Assembly (NCBI GenBank): GCA_023231475.1 | Contig: JALJEE010000712.1 | Location: forward strand, 30,376-94,375 | Source: Seison nebaliae | Taxonomy: Eukaryota; Rotifera; Pararotatoria; Seisonacea; Seisonidae | Length of the DNA: 64,000 nt | Reading direction: 5' to 3' | In this document: one piece after another, positions 1 through 13,855 of the stretch | Numbering within the stretch: the stretch's first letter is position 1 | Layout: the number at the start of each line of letters is the position of its first letter | Position numbers and translations under genes: made by a program | Notes under the pieces: model-generated | The model's input: only the letters and a program-made list of their open reading frames with translations | Database searches by the model: none | Told to the model about the DNA's origin: nothing

Positions 1-187
1 ATGAATTGAACTTCTACTCAATCCAAAAAGAATTATCAATCGAATGGGAAGGTTCATAAATAAATATTTATTGTGAACACAATTCTCAAGCGAAAACAAT
101 AAGTTTGAGAAGAGTAGACACTCTATTGGATATCATGCATAATCAATTGGTAATTGAAGATCAATATTGAGTAGGAGAAAGAAAGAT

Positions 188-226
188 GAGAAGAAGAAGA
201 AGAAGAAGAAGAAGAAAAAGAAGATA
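188..226. repeat. (GAA)n microsatellite
   Basis: A run of about a dozen GAA/AAG units. It reads as a poly-Phe stretch on the minus strand, which is a by-product of the repeat and not a protein signal. Confidence 0.85.
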
Positions 227-1067
227 ATCAATTGAATTGGAGTTAATTGAATGAAGATAAATGACAAATAGAAATGATGTCGAGAAAGGAGAATATAGAA
301 GTTTCTGTTGAATTTCAACTCGAATTTCTTATTTGAAATAATCAAATACTTCTAATTCGTTCTTTTATTCTAATAAGAGAAATTTTCATGAAATGAAATT
401 GAATGATGGAAGGAAATTGGAAAAGAAATTCTTGACGATTCATTACAACTTAATAATCGTACGTAATGTTCTTGAAGTGTTGCTGACTCGATTATGTTAA
501 GACGGAAGATATTTTGTAAGAATTATAAATTAATCGAATAATGAGAATTGGTAGGCAGATAAAACTTCAACTCAAATCTCTAAAAGCCTCTCAAATCTCA
601 ACAAAGTCGTCCCGATGTTGGAAGCATAAATTATTTAAGGATTTAACTGAATTTCTTTGGCGATATTCTCTTCTTCTTTCCGTGTGAAGTTTTCATGAGA
701 GAAACATGAGAGGGAAGTGAAATCGTTAGATCGATATAAAAAACGACGCTAAATAGATGATTAGACTTAATTGAGTGAAGATATAAAAGAGAAAAGATTA
801 AAATGGGAAAATACATTTGTAAAGATTCGAAAAATTAAATTGAATATAATCTCAAGTGCAGATATTTTTAATTTGAATAATTCCGTTTGGATGGAGAGAT
901 TGGAAGGTGAGAGTGAAAGAAAGAAAGAATTTCATTATGAATCTTTCATGTGGCTTCTCTTGTACAAGTGATTAGAAGGAAATGATTTATCATTCCATAA
1001 ATTTGATATGAAGAACATACGAATTTGCTAAGGTTAATGTACATCACAGAACATTGATCATAAGAAA

Positions 1068-1089
1068 GATGATGATGATGATGATGATT
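1068..1089. repeat. (GAT)n microsatellite
   Basis: Seven uninterrupted GAT/ATG units in non-coding DNA, the same unit as the longer repeat at 41582-41617. Confidence 0.8.
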
Positions 1090-4000
1090 TTGATGTTGAT
1101 TTTGAACTTAACTCTTCCGAATGATCTAATAGCAATGATCGAATTATGATGGAATCGATTCGATGCATATAAATTGGAAGGATGGAATGTTCATGAAGGG
1201 TAAAATGTTCAAAATAAGAGAACTGTTAAAATTGTTACAATAAGCAGAACAAACTCTATTAGAAAGAAATAAGGATGACGTCGATTACAAATTCTACTTT
1301 TACATCATTCCTCCTTTCTTTTTCTTTAAACAAATATGGGAATGTATGTGTGAGCTTTAACATCATCTTCCACTTCACATTCACCAACCGAAAGGAGGAT
1401 AGAAAGGAAAGGAAGAGTTTTGGGGCAAGATTGAAAAAAAGGAGGAAGAATGAGAAACTATTCGGTCCGATATGGAGGAGAACGATAATTTAAAATGATA
1501 TTTCGTTCTATCAACTTCTTTTTTTTATTGTCACTCTGGTCATAACGACGAGTTACATTATAACTTCCCATCATCAAATGCATCAACCATATCTGCCTTT
1601 TAAGCAAATGTATGTTGGATAATGGTAAGGAGATCGTGTTGCACGTTTCATCCGTCTGAACTGCATAGTCATAATAATAACACTGCTCCTCCGAAGAACA
1701 TTGTCGTTCGTTACAACTGATGTTTCCACTGAAACTAAAAGTAAAATCGACAATGCAAGATATGAAGTGTGGAGAGTGTTGGATGGATACATGTCTGTCA
1801 TTTCGTACAGATGTCGGTATATGATGATGGAAGGGAAATCAGTCAAAATTATTAGAAATTGATGTGTACTTTATGAATAGAAGAAGGAAAAGTAATGAAA
1901 AAAGAAATTTGAAAGAACTAACCAAAACTGCAGTCATACAGTCTCTATTATCATATAAATGGAATGTTCGGAAATTACATCAGATATAAAAATTTGCTAT
2001 CTCATTCCCTCACTGATTAGTGAGAATTCACTATCGATAGATTGAACATGGAAATGACTGATCATTCATGACATTCGTTCTCGTCATTCAAAGAATGATT
2101 GTCCACAATCATTAAATAAAACCAGTTTTCGTGACTCCTTCTCTTCGCTAACATCCAAGTAAATTACTCAAATTACTCATAACGAATTCTATTCATATTC
2201 TACTTCCAATCATCATTAAATTAGATTAATTATGGATATTGGGAAATTCACTTTGAAATGCATTTGGAACATCTTAAACAACATACTAGACGATGTTCAA
2301 TATTAACAAGCTCATCCGTTATGTTGAATTCATCAAATTATACTAATTTCCTCAATATTCCACCATAATTCTGTTTCTTAGTTCATTTCTGCCAGACAAC
2401 GACTTGTGTAGCAAAATCAATTTTGTACTAATTTGTGGATAAGAACACTAGGATACTTTTCTAGATAAGTAATTCCAATTTTTTATTTAACCTTCTTCTA
2501 ATAAATCTTTTTTTTCCATTCGGTTTCCTAATCAGATCAATGGGGAAAATTCAAAAAAATTATCTGGTGGCTGTTAAACGGATTGTTTTTGGGAAATATG
2601 GATTCCGAGAATAATGACCTCGTTTGTTCTTTCGCATAATGAGCAGATGAATATGAATATGAAATGATGCACATTCGAATTTTGTTACTATCAATCTTTG
2701 TGTTGATCATCATCATCGTCCCATTCTTACGAACGGTAGATATTGATAGAAATTATTTATAAGAAAAATTAGGAGAATCTGATATTGGAAATGAATAATT
2801 CAAATCTTTCCCCGTCTACCACTAGATCAGAGAGCACCGGAAACCAGACGATTTTTGAGAGGATATTCGGAGAGGTGTATATGGTAATTGTTTGATGGGG
2901 GAAGTTGGGCGAACGAATTAGTTTGGAGACATAAAGTAAATAATTGAGTGTAACAAAAAATAAATAAATGATCATTAACAAGAGGATAATAATGATGAGA
3001 ATGATGATGATAATTATGATTTTGAAGATAGTCATTCAACTGAGAGAAATATGGAGGATAAAGATAACAATAAATTCAATACTTGTTAACTATGACTGTC
3101 ATCATTAAGATGACACTTCTCTGACGAATATCTTCACTCTCATTACATCATATACTCCCAATCGACATTAATTTGTGCTCATTCTTATAAATTTATTGGA
3201 AGATGATTAGGAAAGAATAAAATTTCTTCTAGAATAATATTCTCTTCGACATCTACGTAGTTTTGTTTTCGGATAAAAGATGAGATTCTAATATAATCGA
3301 TTTTGACCTGCCTGTTTCTTCCATTCTTATCGAAACTACCTAGACTATCTTAATATTGACATGAGTCCATTAATGCCACCACTAACACAAGATAAGTACT
3401 TCAGTCAGAGTTACATAGATAAATAGTATTTGATAAATAGATAGAAAGATAGATAATCTTCTCCTCTCACAATTGTCGTGCATTTTCCAACGAATTGAAT
3501 TGTATCACATCCAATGTATCAATATAATTCAAAAATACATCCCTTCTCTGCTAAACTTCAACCAGATTAAAATTGAGTAATCTCTTCAGGAGAAGGATTT
3601 GCTAGATTAATTTGCGCATTTTTGTTCTTCTTTCAATCATCTTATTGTATATTTCGATTAAGAATGTCGTTAAAATTACAATTGCATATCCATACAATGT
3701 TTCATAAACCATCATTCCAGGTACTTACATTATCACAAGATACCGATGAGAGTGAAACATTTAATGATTTAATCTTGTAAAATAACTACTACTACTAATA
3801 ATAAAGTTGGCGGTTGATCAAATCCATTTCTCCATAAATCTACCATGTTTAGGTTTGAATAGTTTTGAATGTTTGGTGTATAACTTTTTTCCACATCATT
3901 CCACCGTCATATATAATGATTACTAACTAAATCTACCGGTCTTAAATTCATCTATACTTATTTCCTTTAGTCGATACTACGTCCTGTTTTAATGGTAGTC

Positions 4001-4840
4001 CGTTTATGCACTCCAGCAATGTTGTTTTTTAACTAATTAGAAGTTATAAGAAAACATCTGTGCCCATTCTACACAACATAAGAGCGACGAATAAACATAT
4101 TGGAAATGTTAAACATGAACGTTAAATTTTCGGTTCATTTAATCGACGCGATGTCAAATGCTCCAATTCCATGATAAGAACACTTTTCTTTTGTTAGTCT
4201 TAAAAAGTTTTATTAGAATCAGTGCTCAGCACAGAAACAGGAATAAAAGTGTAAGTGTCTGGAATTAAATTTTGATGTAATTTTTATTTCAGAACATCTT
4301 TTCCAAGTTTGTCCTCTCAGAGACAGGAGAAGAGGAAATAAGATTGAGGAAGAAGATGATGATACTTCCAATCAAAAGAAGATATTTCAAGAAATGATTA
4401 ATTTGAAATAGAGGAATACACAAACCAAAAACAAATTGAACCGATGAAGATTTGATAAGTAAGAAAAAATGTGTAATTTGCTTATGGAACATGAAGTAAA
4501 AGGTTAGAATAGGAAAAGGAACATCATGCAACCGTGAATTCGGAGTAATATTGGAGATTAAACAGTTATTGAGTTCAATCTGATACGTAATAAAGTAATG
4601 ACAAAAGAAGCGAATATGAATTGGGAGAGGAAGAAGGAAAAAAACTGATTAACATTTCTTTTTATACAGCCAACAATTTTTTAATCATCTTTTTTTAAAA
4701 GAATACGATGCTTATGAAGATAAATTGAATCAAGAGAATAACGTAATTTTCAGCTGTAATATTCCACTTCGATTAGATTGCGCGATGTACACAATTTAGT
4801 AATTTGGGAAGAAGATATGCTTTCGTCCCTTCTTCTACTA

Positions 4841-4862
4841 CTTCTTCTTCTTCTTCTTCTTC
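4841..4862. repeat. (CTT)n microsatellite
   Basis: Seven CTT units in non-coding DNA, the complement of the GAA repeat at the left end of the window. Confidence 0.8.
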
Positions 4863-7632
4863 ACCAATTTCCCGTATTCCTGCTACACATATGACAGTAT
4901 CGATAACACCAACAAAAAGATAATCTTGAATGCACATCATAATGTATGCTTTCCTAAAATAAATTTTTATGTACTACATCCAACCAATAAGTGTCCCAGT
5001 ATAGAATTTAGTCCCAACTACATGAAACGATATTGGACCAAGTGGATATGTATATGTAATAATTCATCGTTATTGCATCTTAATTGAAAGAATGCTCTCT
5101 CTGTCTGATTGTTGAAGAATCTCTTTGTATTTAGATGAATCTGTATCATTACCAATATTATCATCATTATCATTATTATTATCGTCATCACCATCGTTAT
5201 CATAATTAATAATTTGATATTATTATTCTTCTTTTATTTATTTCTCCTTTTACAATATCCTTTAACTATCATCTATAGAATTTATGAGAATCATCTTAAC
5301 TTACACTAACAGTCAGTCATCTCATGAACATCGTACCTCCAACTTTTCACTGGGTTTCTTTCCGACTAGAAAGCCATATCTCTCATCATTCTCTCCCCAA
5401 TGCTCATTTGACGAATGAGTGAATTGATAGAAATGGACATTCTCCCTACGATATTCTCAAGGAAGAAATACTTCTTCTCCCCCAAACCCCCCTCAATCAT
5501 AACACCATAATCAACAATATATATATAATAATACTGATAATACTTCAACATGAGCAAATACGATATGACATATCATCTGAACATAATAGAAAATTCCGGA
5601 AATAATTTCACTTTATTACGAGCTGTTCAATCGTTTTCTTTAAATTATCTGTTTTCTTTAAATTTATCTTAAAGAAAACTGGAGAAATTTCTTGCCACAT
5701 TTTTCCCTTTGATCATTCATTTACACGAAAACACTAGTATAACATCATCATTCCTTAAATAACTTCTCTGCAAGAGTGGACGGATGTGCCAAACAATTTT
5801 ATTTCCTTAACAAACTCATTCGAACGAAACTTCTCCATGTATGAGAGTACAGGTGAAAGGAGACAGATATAACTATTATTCTATAATCTATAACCATTGT
5901 ATTCAAATACATAATGCATCTAATCTTTATGTAATTTAGAGAATGTTTACTGTAATTTCATCAGATACAATATCTTTTCCCATATAACGCTTTCATTCTT
6001 ATTTCCTGTCTTAATTCCCATAATATAGAAGATAATTGACATTTCTTATTAAGCACCAACATTCTCATATGAGTCCTCCTTCCCCTCCCCCCTCCTGAGT
6101 CCTCCTCCCTCCAAATCAAAACTGATTATAACAGATTGATATTACTCACTTAATTCATTCTCACACATTTCTAATTGAACTAAATTCAAATTATTTCAAC
6201 CAAATGAAACAAGACAAGAATTCCTTATCAATTCCATTCCCTAAATTTTTCACCTTTCGAAATTCTCATCCAAAAATTAAATTTCCCACGTTCAATCTCC
6301 TAACTAAATCAATTAGATGTGATCGTGTAATTATTCTCCTCAATGACTTCGTTTCCTTTAATTATTCGAAAATTGACTGATGTTACCATACATTATGCTC
6401 CAGTGCGGTCATCTTTCACTTCAATTTATTCTCCATTAATTCTAATTGACTCTCTTCCTTTATCACAAGTCAAAATTCTCACAATATGATGCGTGGAGAA
6501 AATGTCGAAGTTAATCAACTAATAATATACGAAAATATATTGTTATTCATTCAAATGATTATTAATAATATTAATTCATTATCGACATTAAAGAATTGGA
6601 GTTCTAATTATTATTATTTTTTTTTATTATAAAATCAAATCCCCTCGGAGTAAATTAAGAATTATGAACCTTTTTATTTCGAGTTTAAATATGTTAATAA
6701 TTTTGGAGGAAACAATTGAATAAAACAAAATAAAATGAGTCAATTGTGAAAAATGAGAAGTGATGTGAAATAATGTACATTTGGCACCGTTCCAAAGATT
6801 GCATAATTCACTCTCAATTCCATATTAACGGAATGCATAATAATTTTTTGGAAAATAGTATTTGGTATAGACTATTAATTTCATTCACTTATGATGATAA
6901 TATTATTCCTTCTTTCTCATTCCGATCTATTAAGAGACAAAGTGAAGAGATAATTTCGTGTCAATCATTTGTTGTCATGATCGACAGTCTCCTTATTATT
7001 CATAAGACCTTTTAAACCAATCATTTGATGAGGACGCTATTGAGAAAAGGTAGGAAACAAATCGCTTATAAGAATAATAGACAAATTGAAATGAGAAGGA
7101 AATAATGAACATAAATTATTTTATTTATATTTGACAGAAAAATTGTATTATGAACTTTTCTGTCTATCCATCGTCTTCCCCCTCTCCCCAACCTCGTACC
7201 GAAGCACATCACCAACTCACAAAACTATAATGTGACTTTTTTCTTATTATATTCTCATTTCCTACTCTCCCTCCCCCTCACACTCTACTCATCGATCACT
7301 ATTTTATTTGTCTTCCAATTGTTCCACGACTCAATCAGTGACCGTCTTGAGAGAACTCTGATTAAATAGAATGGCGTACAATTGTCAAACTGTCTCATGA
7401 TTTATGAAAGGAAATCTATGCAAATCAACTCTCCTCCACAACAACAACAATACGTAACAACAACAAATGTGGAAGTGGAGAATGGAAATCTATTCAAAAT
7501 AATCATAAATTAAATGGAAAATATTAGAAAATGGAAGTGAATAATGAGTCATTGCGAAATGTTTTAATAAATGAATGATGAATTATATTTAGTGAGTGGA
7601 ACGACGAAAGATATTTATGAACATCTTTTCAT

Positions 7633-10047
7633 TCAATTTCTCAGTCGTTCATATTCACTGATTTCACTTAAATCTTTAAAAGACTCTTGTCGAATGTGCA
7701 ATGAGATGTCATTAGCGAACGAATCGAGCAATGTGCCAATGGAAACAGGCTCTAATGAAGCATGATGATATGGTGGTAAAAGAGATACCTTTTGTCTCTC
7801 CATATTCTCTCCCAAATATTCAAGAAGAGTATGATAAAGATCTTCTGCTTCATTCATCTTCCTTGACATCTCTCCTAACAGACGTCTCCATGTTCGTAAG
7901 AGACGTGCAATAAAATCACTCAATTCCTTATCAGCTCCTTCCACTTCATGTAAATTCAATGAATGATAGAACGTTCCATACTCTTCGTAAACCGATTGCA
8001 ACCATTCCCATTCTTCGAGAATGAATTCTGTTGAGAACTCTATAATAAGAAATAAAATAAGAAATAAATCGTTAGTACATCACTAAAATTATTTCTTCAA
8101 AATCTCCTTAAAATTTCAAGTAGAAAATTAAATTTTATACAAATAAAAGACAATTGAAGAAATAAATTAAATTTTTTAAAATTGGAAAAAATTTTTAAAA
8201 AAATAAAATTATCAAACAAAATTAACAATAACTTCTCATGACAAATTCGTGAGTTTTCGGTAGAAAATTTTCTTGATGGTTGGTTGAAACGACAGTTTTC
8301 CCATGTTTTTCCATCAACACATGAGCGACACATTGAGAAATAATATTTTTGTTCGAATGATTATTATTGAATAGTTGAAGGAGTTGTAGAGTTGAGGAAT
8401 GATTGAGATTGGTGATGGTCGTCTTTTCCAGCAATTTAAGAAGAGTTTGGAAAGAAACCTGTAATTTAGCAGACGAACATATTTCCCTTATCATTTCATT
8501 GATATGTTGAAAGAATGGAATAATTGAATTTAAACGAGTCTCATATTCATATTTGAAGATGAATGCTTCCACTCGACGTTTCGTATAAGAAACGGAACTT
8601 ATTAATTTCTTCATTAAAATATCATTCATATCGGAAAGATGGATGAGATCTGTGTCTAATAACTCTCGAATCTCATCGTTAGATGGTAAGAATCGAGATA
8701 ATTGTTCCAACATCTCATTCTTCTTCAATAAATTTCCATTTGTCATTTCGTTCAATTCTCTTATCAATTCATCTATATCTAACTTGTAATATCGACGAAT
8801 GATAGATAAATTGAATCGTTTCGATTCTCCAATTATTACTTTTTTATTTTCTTTGATACGTATCAAATCGAGACTTTGACTCTTCCTCTTTTTTATGAGA
8901 CGTTTATCTTCTTTGAGTGATGGCATTGTTCGAATTAATTGACCGTCATTATTCGAATTATCCACCTCATTATCAATCGGCAATTCATTAATTAATCTCA
9001 ATAGATCCGAATCTAAATCTTGACGATTCCAACCACAAATTAAAGGCAATTCTGTCATTATCTGTTTCGTTGATATTTCTCGTTTCTCTTCATTCGTGTT
9101 AATGGAACGATCGATCACTTCGATCTGATTCGACGTGTTCATTTCTTTATCGATCATTTCAATTCCTGTCGTATTTGTAAATCGATCCATCTTTTTCTGA
9201 TGAATAATTTCGGGTGAAATTTTCATTTCTTTCTTCTCTTTCAATTGAATATCCTCTTTCTTCGTCATCGACGTGTTCGCCGACCGATCAATGCGAATGA
9301 TGGAGAGACTTCCAGTCGATTTATTTTCAACTTTCTTTTCTTCAACTTCATCCTTTTCAGAAGAAATTTATTAGAAGAATTTAACAATTTCTTCTCTAAA
9401 TCAAATTTTCTTCTCCTTTCATTACTCTGCAAACTCATATGGATAATGTGAAAAGCCAAATCATAAATTTCCCCCACCAATTCCAATGTGAAGACGAAAT
9501 CGTTTTAACAAAATTGAACTTACATCTTTATCCAGTACGATAGAGATGACGATATTAAGAAAATATCAGGAAGCAAAATGAAAAAATTGTTCGAGAATTT
9601 CCTAAGACGAAAAAATTAACTTTTGATGTTTTGAGCAGTTTTCTGGAAAATGACATCACCCTCTCGAGGTACAACAGTCAAATTATCTAAACAAATAATT
9701 TTTGAGAGAGATTTGAGAGAAGGAAAACTATCAGACTGTCGTTGTGACATACTATCTGATGGACGTTGTAATTCTGACATCGGTTTCTGAAGAATATTCA
9801 TCGACAAATATGATAATAATCGATTTCTAATCAATTCACCATTGTGCACATCAGATAATTGACGATCGATTGATTTTAATAATGATGAATAATTGTCCGT
9901 TCCATTTAGATAACGAATGAGATCATCACGAAGACATATCCATTGATGACGAGTAAGAATAGAACGAATGTCAGCAGCTAAACGATCTAACCGATTCTTT
10001 GTCCATTTATCATTGGCATAATAATATATTGGAATTTGATAATTCAT
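7633..10047 (-). CDS. Divergent FH2-domain formin, delphilin-like, with N-terminal helical HHD-like domain
   Basis: Actin-regulatory formin homologue. The first exon (10047 down to about 9616) encodes a helical segment resembling the harmonin-N-like domain that precedes FH2 in delphilin (GRID2IP). The long middle exon (from about 9390 down to 8233) carries FH2 signatures: a KRFNLSI segment where formins have D-x-KR-x-x-N-x-x-I, FLPSNDEIREL where they have the lP-t-x-e-E helix, and an SxxFQTLL helix. A 193-bp intron (8040-8232, phase 1) joins it to the C-terminal exon, which has the coiled part of FH2 ending AEDLYHTLLEYLGE. The conserved GN-x-x-N block expected after SxxFQTLL is missing, and the sequence runs straight into LLKLLEKTTI. 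Exons between about 9390 and 9616 are unresolved and no PDZ domain could be reconstructed, so total length is uncertain. The FH2 call is firm; the delphilin assignment is tentative. Confidence 0.6.
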
Positions 10048-10957
10048 GAAAATAAATATTAATTTGTTGGATGGAAAGATGAATGTGTAAATGTTTGTGT
10101 ATATGTGTGTATCTCTGTGTGTATCTCTGTGTGTATTTGTGTGTATTTGTGTGTATTTGTGTGTTGGAGTATGATTGAAAGATGAGAAGACGAAAGATAG
10201 AAGAGAAAAATTACGAGCCGAATATTTGAAATATGGGGAAATGAAAAAATCGATTGGAAGAAGAATGAAAGTGACTTTTCAAATTCACTTTTCAACTATA
10301 AAAGAAAATTGCACATTTTCTGTTCTTCGGAGTAGGAGATTGCTCTCCGTCACCTTCGATTTGCTTGTTCTCATTTATTTGTTTATATGTATGTGTGTGT
10401 GCGTATGTGTCCGTGTGTGTGTGTATTGTCTATGGAAATTGATTTCATTGTAAATATTTTAAAAGTTTGTTATCTGCATTTCCGTTATTCTCGATTGACC
10501 AGTAGAAGAAGATGATTGAAGATAATAGTTAATGAATGTAAAATAATTTTGAGGAATAACATCTTCGAAAATTCTGTTTATTTAGGGCGGATGTTAAGTG
10601 CGTGTGCTTCTGTGTGTATCTCTGTGTGAACATGTGTTCTCTTTCGTGCTGTCATCTTGATTTTTGCGAATGGTGTTTTAGTTTATTGAAAAGTTGAATT
10701 TCCACCATTAACAACTCTATTTATTTATTCTTCTTTCTTTGAGAATTGTAGAAACTTTTAAAATTTTCATTCTTTCCCATTGAGTGAAGTTTATATTGAC
10801 GAACAGATTGAGAGACGCTAAAAGCAAGAACTTTTAATTGAAATATAATAATTATAAGATTTGGTGGAGACTTTTGTTTTAGGGTTTTGTATTTGTTGAT
10901 TGATCTCATCAATTAATTCGAATATTTGCTCATTCGAATTCTTCTTGTTATGAGATA
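10048..10957. promoter_or_regulatory. Divergent intergenic region (presumed shared promoter area) rich in TG repeats
   Basis: About 0.9 kb between two genes transcribed away from each other, so both promoters should lie here. It holds three TG-rich tracts (about 10088-10164, 10385-10425 and 10610-10630), two of which carry the word TCTCTGTGTG. No clear TATA box or initiator could be assigned. Confidence 0.45.
10088..10164. repeat. Compound TG-type minisatellite
   Basis: Tandem units of the type GTGTGTATCTCT and GTGTGTATTT, starting about 40 bp upstream of the formin start codon. Related compound repeats with the same TCTCTGTG word occur at 10619-10628, 54923-54930 and 59133-59143. Confidence 0.8.
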
Positions 10958-12786
10958 ATGTCTCAACTTATCACAAATAGTAATTCGAATAATAATGTCC
11001 CCAATACTTCTACTGTTGGTACGACGTCGAATAGAGAAGGGAATTCATCGAAAACTGAAAGAAAAATGAATAATAATCAATCCAATAAAAAAAGACAACA
11101 AATGACTGGAAATAGTCCAATGAAACGAAATAATAACAATAATAATCATAAGGCTGACAACAATAACAATAATAAGCAACGTTATCAAACAAATGCATCA
11201 ACCACAAATAATAATAATAATTCTGGCACTAACAACAACAACAGTAATAATAATAACAGTGGAAAAGTGAATGGTGGTGGTGGTGGTGGTAGTATGAAAC
11301 ATCATTATCAGAATCAATCAGGTGAAAATTATTATCGTAAAGGTGGACATATTCAACAGAATAATCAACAGGATCGACAAAAATTGAGAAATTTATCAAA
11401 TAAACAACAGCCAAATTTGAATACTAACCGCAATAATAAAATGCGTGGAAATAATAATAATAATAATAATAATAATTCTAAACAACACCACAACAACAAC
11501 AACAATAATATTAATAATAATAGTGCTAATATGTCAACGACGTCGAATATGACAAGTGGAGTGAATAATTCCAACAATTTAATGTCAAATGAAATTTCAA
11601 TGAAAGTTCAGAAGCAAACGGAATATTATCGTGAAATTGAACATAAGAATAATGTGCCACCTTCCATGAACAACACCGGTAGTAGTACGAACAGTTCGAA
11701 CGAGCATTTGATGAAACGACAGAATTCAGGAAATACTAATGAGAATCATTCATCAACTCGAACGATGACGGAGAAAGCGATTAAAGTGAATCGAATTCAA
11801 ACGAATCATATAACTAAACGGATAAATGATGGATGTAAAGCACGAAATACGACAAATGTGACGACTACAATAAATAACAATTCTGTTCATGCTCCTCCTC
11901 ACCATGGCAACGCAACTCAACTAATGAATAACAACGTGACGAAGACGTTGAGTAATATAAATGTGTCACAACCTCCACCCGGTAAAGTAATGCCAACACA
12001 CAGGTCATATTCATTGAAGAAGCAGAATGAAATGAAGATGAAACAGTCGATCTTTCCCAGCACAACCAACTTCACCATCGTACAAACCGCCCCTCCTTCT
12101 TCCAACGTTGTCGATGGTAATATGGTAACGAGTAATTCATTTGATAACAGTCATTCATTAATGACGAACAATTCATTGATGATGGAACAGACACCATCAA
12201 CATTCAATTCTAAACCTACTATGCTCTTGGAGAATAATATAAATAGCAACATAATGACAACTAACAATCCTACGACATCATCCACGGTCGTTGGAATATC
12301 AAATTATCAGCATGCAATAAATCCGATGGTTGTACGCAATCCGGATAAATCACAAATGCAACATCCGATGATCCCTAATGGATCAATAGATGGAATGATG
12401 TATCGCTCCTTGCCAAATGGTAATGAGATGAGTATCGATCCCAATACCATAAGCGAATGGTCGGGAATGAATGGTGTGAATGATGTTCATCCTTATCAGT
12501 TTTCTAATTATTATCCTAATCCTCCTCAACCTACCATCTATCCTATAACATTAAATAAACAAGATAATAATAATAATAATAATAACATTCAGGAATATCT
12601 TCAACAAAACAACAACAATAATAATGCTAATAATAATAATAATAATAATAGTAATATGATGATACATATTGGTGGAAGCAATTCAATTGTCAATCAACCA
12701 ATTCATATGAATCAAATGAATAATCCACAACTCGTCAATACTCTCGACAATAATATGACCAATAACAACAATAATAATACAAATAC

Positions 12787-12823
<37 letters not shown>

Positions 12824-13855
12824 CATGTTAATAATTCAAATATATTACATACACAACAATTGATGGATCATGGAAATTCGTTGAATAATGGACAAACATA
12901 TGCATATTGTATACCATCCAATTTGGTGTCGCCGAACGATATGATGGATATTCATCATCTTCCTCAACATTTGTCTCAACAGCCAAATCATCCCCAGTCC
13001 ATCTTTCTTCAACAAATGCCATTCAATTATCAGAATAAGAATCAGTTGCCAAATGGTAGTGACATGACATCCAATATTTACAATAATGGAGCGGACATCA
13101 ATTCTTATCCTTTTAATACACAAACAATGATTCATCATCAACCTCCCCAACCCCAAATCATGATGGATCCGACTTGTCAATTTCAGTTCCATATGGCACA
13201 ACAACCGCCACCATTCACCGCTTTCTCTCAACCACCACCAATGATACAACATCAACCACAACACATCCAACACAATTCTTTTCCGAACATTTACGGAACG
13301 ATGCCAAAATTTACATCCGAAATTCCTATTACTTCATGGCCGAACAATGCAACAATACTACAACAACAACAACAGCCAGGAATCACCTCATCAAATCAAG
13401 CGTTGCCGTTTGTGAAAAGTATGCCAGTGAATAATCCGAATTCACGTCTTCCAATGACTAACGATGTTCATGAAGGAATATCACCCATACATACTCAATC
13501 GTACGTTCCTCAAAATATTTCCGATAACAATATCGATGAACGTCCATCTACAGTCAACGATCCAACTAATCTAGAACAAAATTTCAAAAAGAAACTAATA
13601 ATTCCAGACGTTGGAAAATGTATCGAAGTGGAGATGTTAACAGGATCGAAACATTGTGGCGTTGTTCGAGAAGTAATGAAAGATATGGAAATGATTGTTT
13701 TACAATCAAAACCTGTGAATGGAGGTGATGATGGTTCAGCAAAAATTGATGGAATCAATGTACGATATATTGACAGAATAAAAATATCGAAAGAACTTCC
13801 TTCGAACGTCGTCCATTTGTATCAAGATCCAGCGATTAGTAACATTATTGAATGA
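10958..13855 (+). CDS. 965-aa Asn-rich low-complexity protein with a small C-terminal globular domain
   Basis: Single-exon frame of 965 codons. Almost the whole protein is low complexity: poly-Asn runs coded mainly by AAT/AAC, a Gly run near residue 110, and Gln-, His- and Pro-rich tracts in the second half. The only segment that looks globular is the last 85 or so residues, with alternating beta-like stretches (KKLIIPDVGKCIEVEMLTG, KHCGVVREVMKDMEMIVLQ, NVRYIDRIKI). That pattern recalls a small Sm-like or Tudor-like barrel, but I cannot assign a family. Asn/Gln-rich proteins with a small nucleic-acid-binding barrel are often RNA-granule proteins; here that is only an inference. The ATG at 10958 is the first in a frame that stays open for 2.9 kb, and the non-repeat segments have coding-like codon use. 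Confidence 0.7.

Larger units (their letters stand above)
1..7632. other. Gene-free stretch (intergenic or part of a long intron)
   Basis: I see no coding exon I can support here. The open frames are short, AT-rich and without recognisable domains. The stretch holds scattered simple repeats (listed separately), long A/T runs and pyrimidine-rich patches such as the C/T-rich block near 6070-6115. It could be intergenic DNA, regulatory DNA of a gene to the left, or a large intron. Small or fast-evolving exons could be hidden in it. Confidence 0.5.

Noticed and set aside
133-345. Phe-rich open frame on the minus strand
   Set aside because: It is the translation of a GAA repeat; no start context, domain or splice signal supports it.
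6773-7015. 80-codon open frame in the left gene-free region
   Set aside because: No recognisable motif, AT-driven composition and no partner exons.
11010-12105. Several minus-strand frames rich in Tyr, Leu and His opposite the Asn-rich gene
   Set aside because: They are antisense readings of AAT/AAC repeats.
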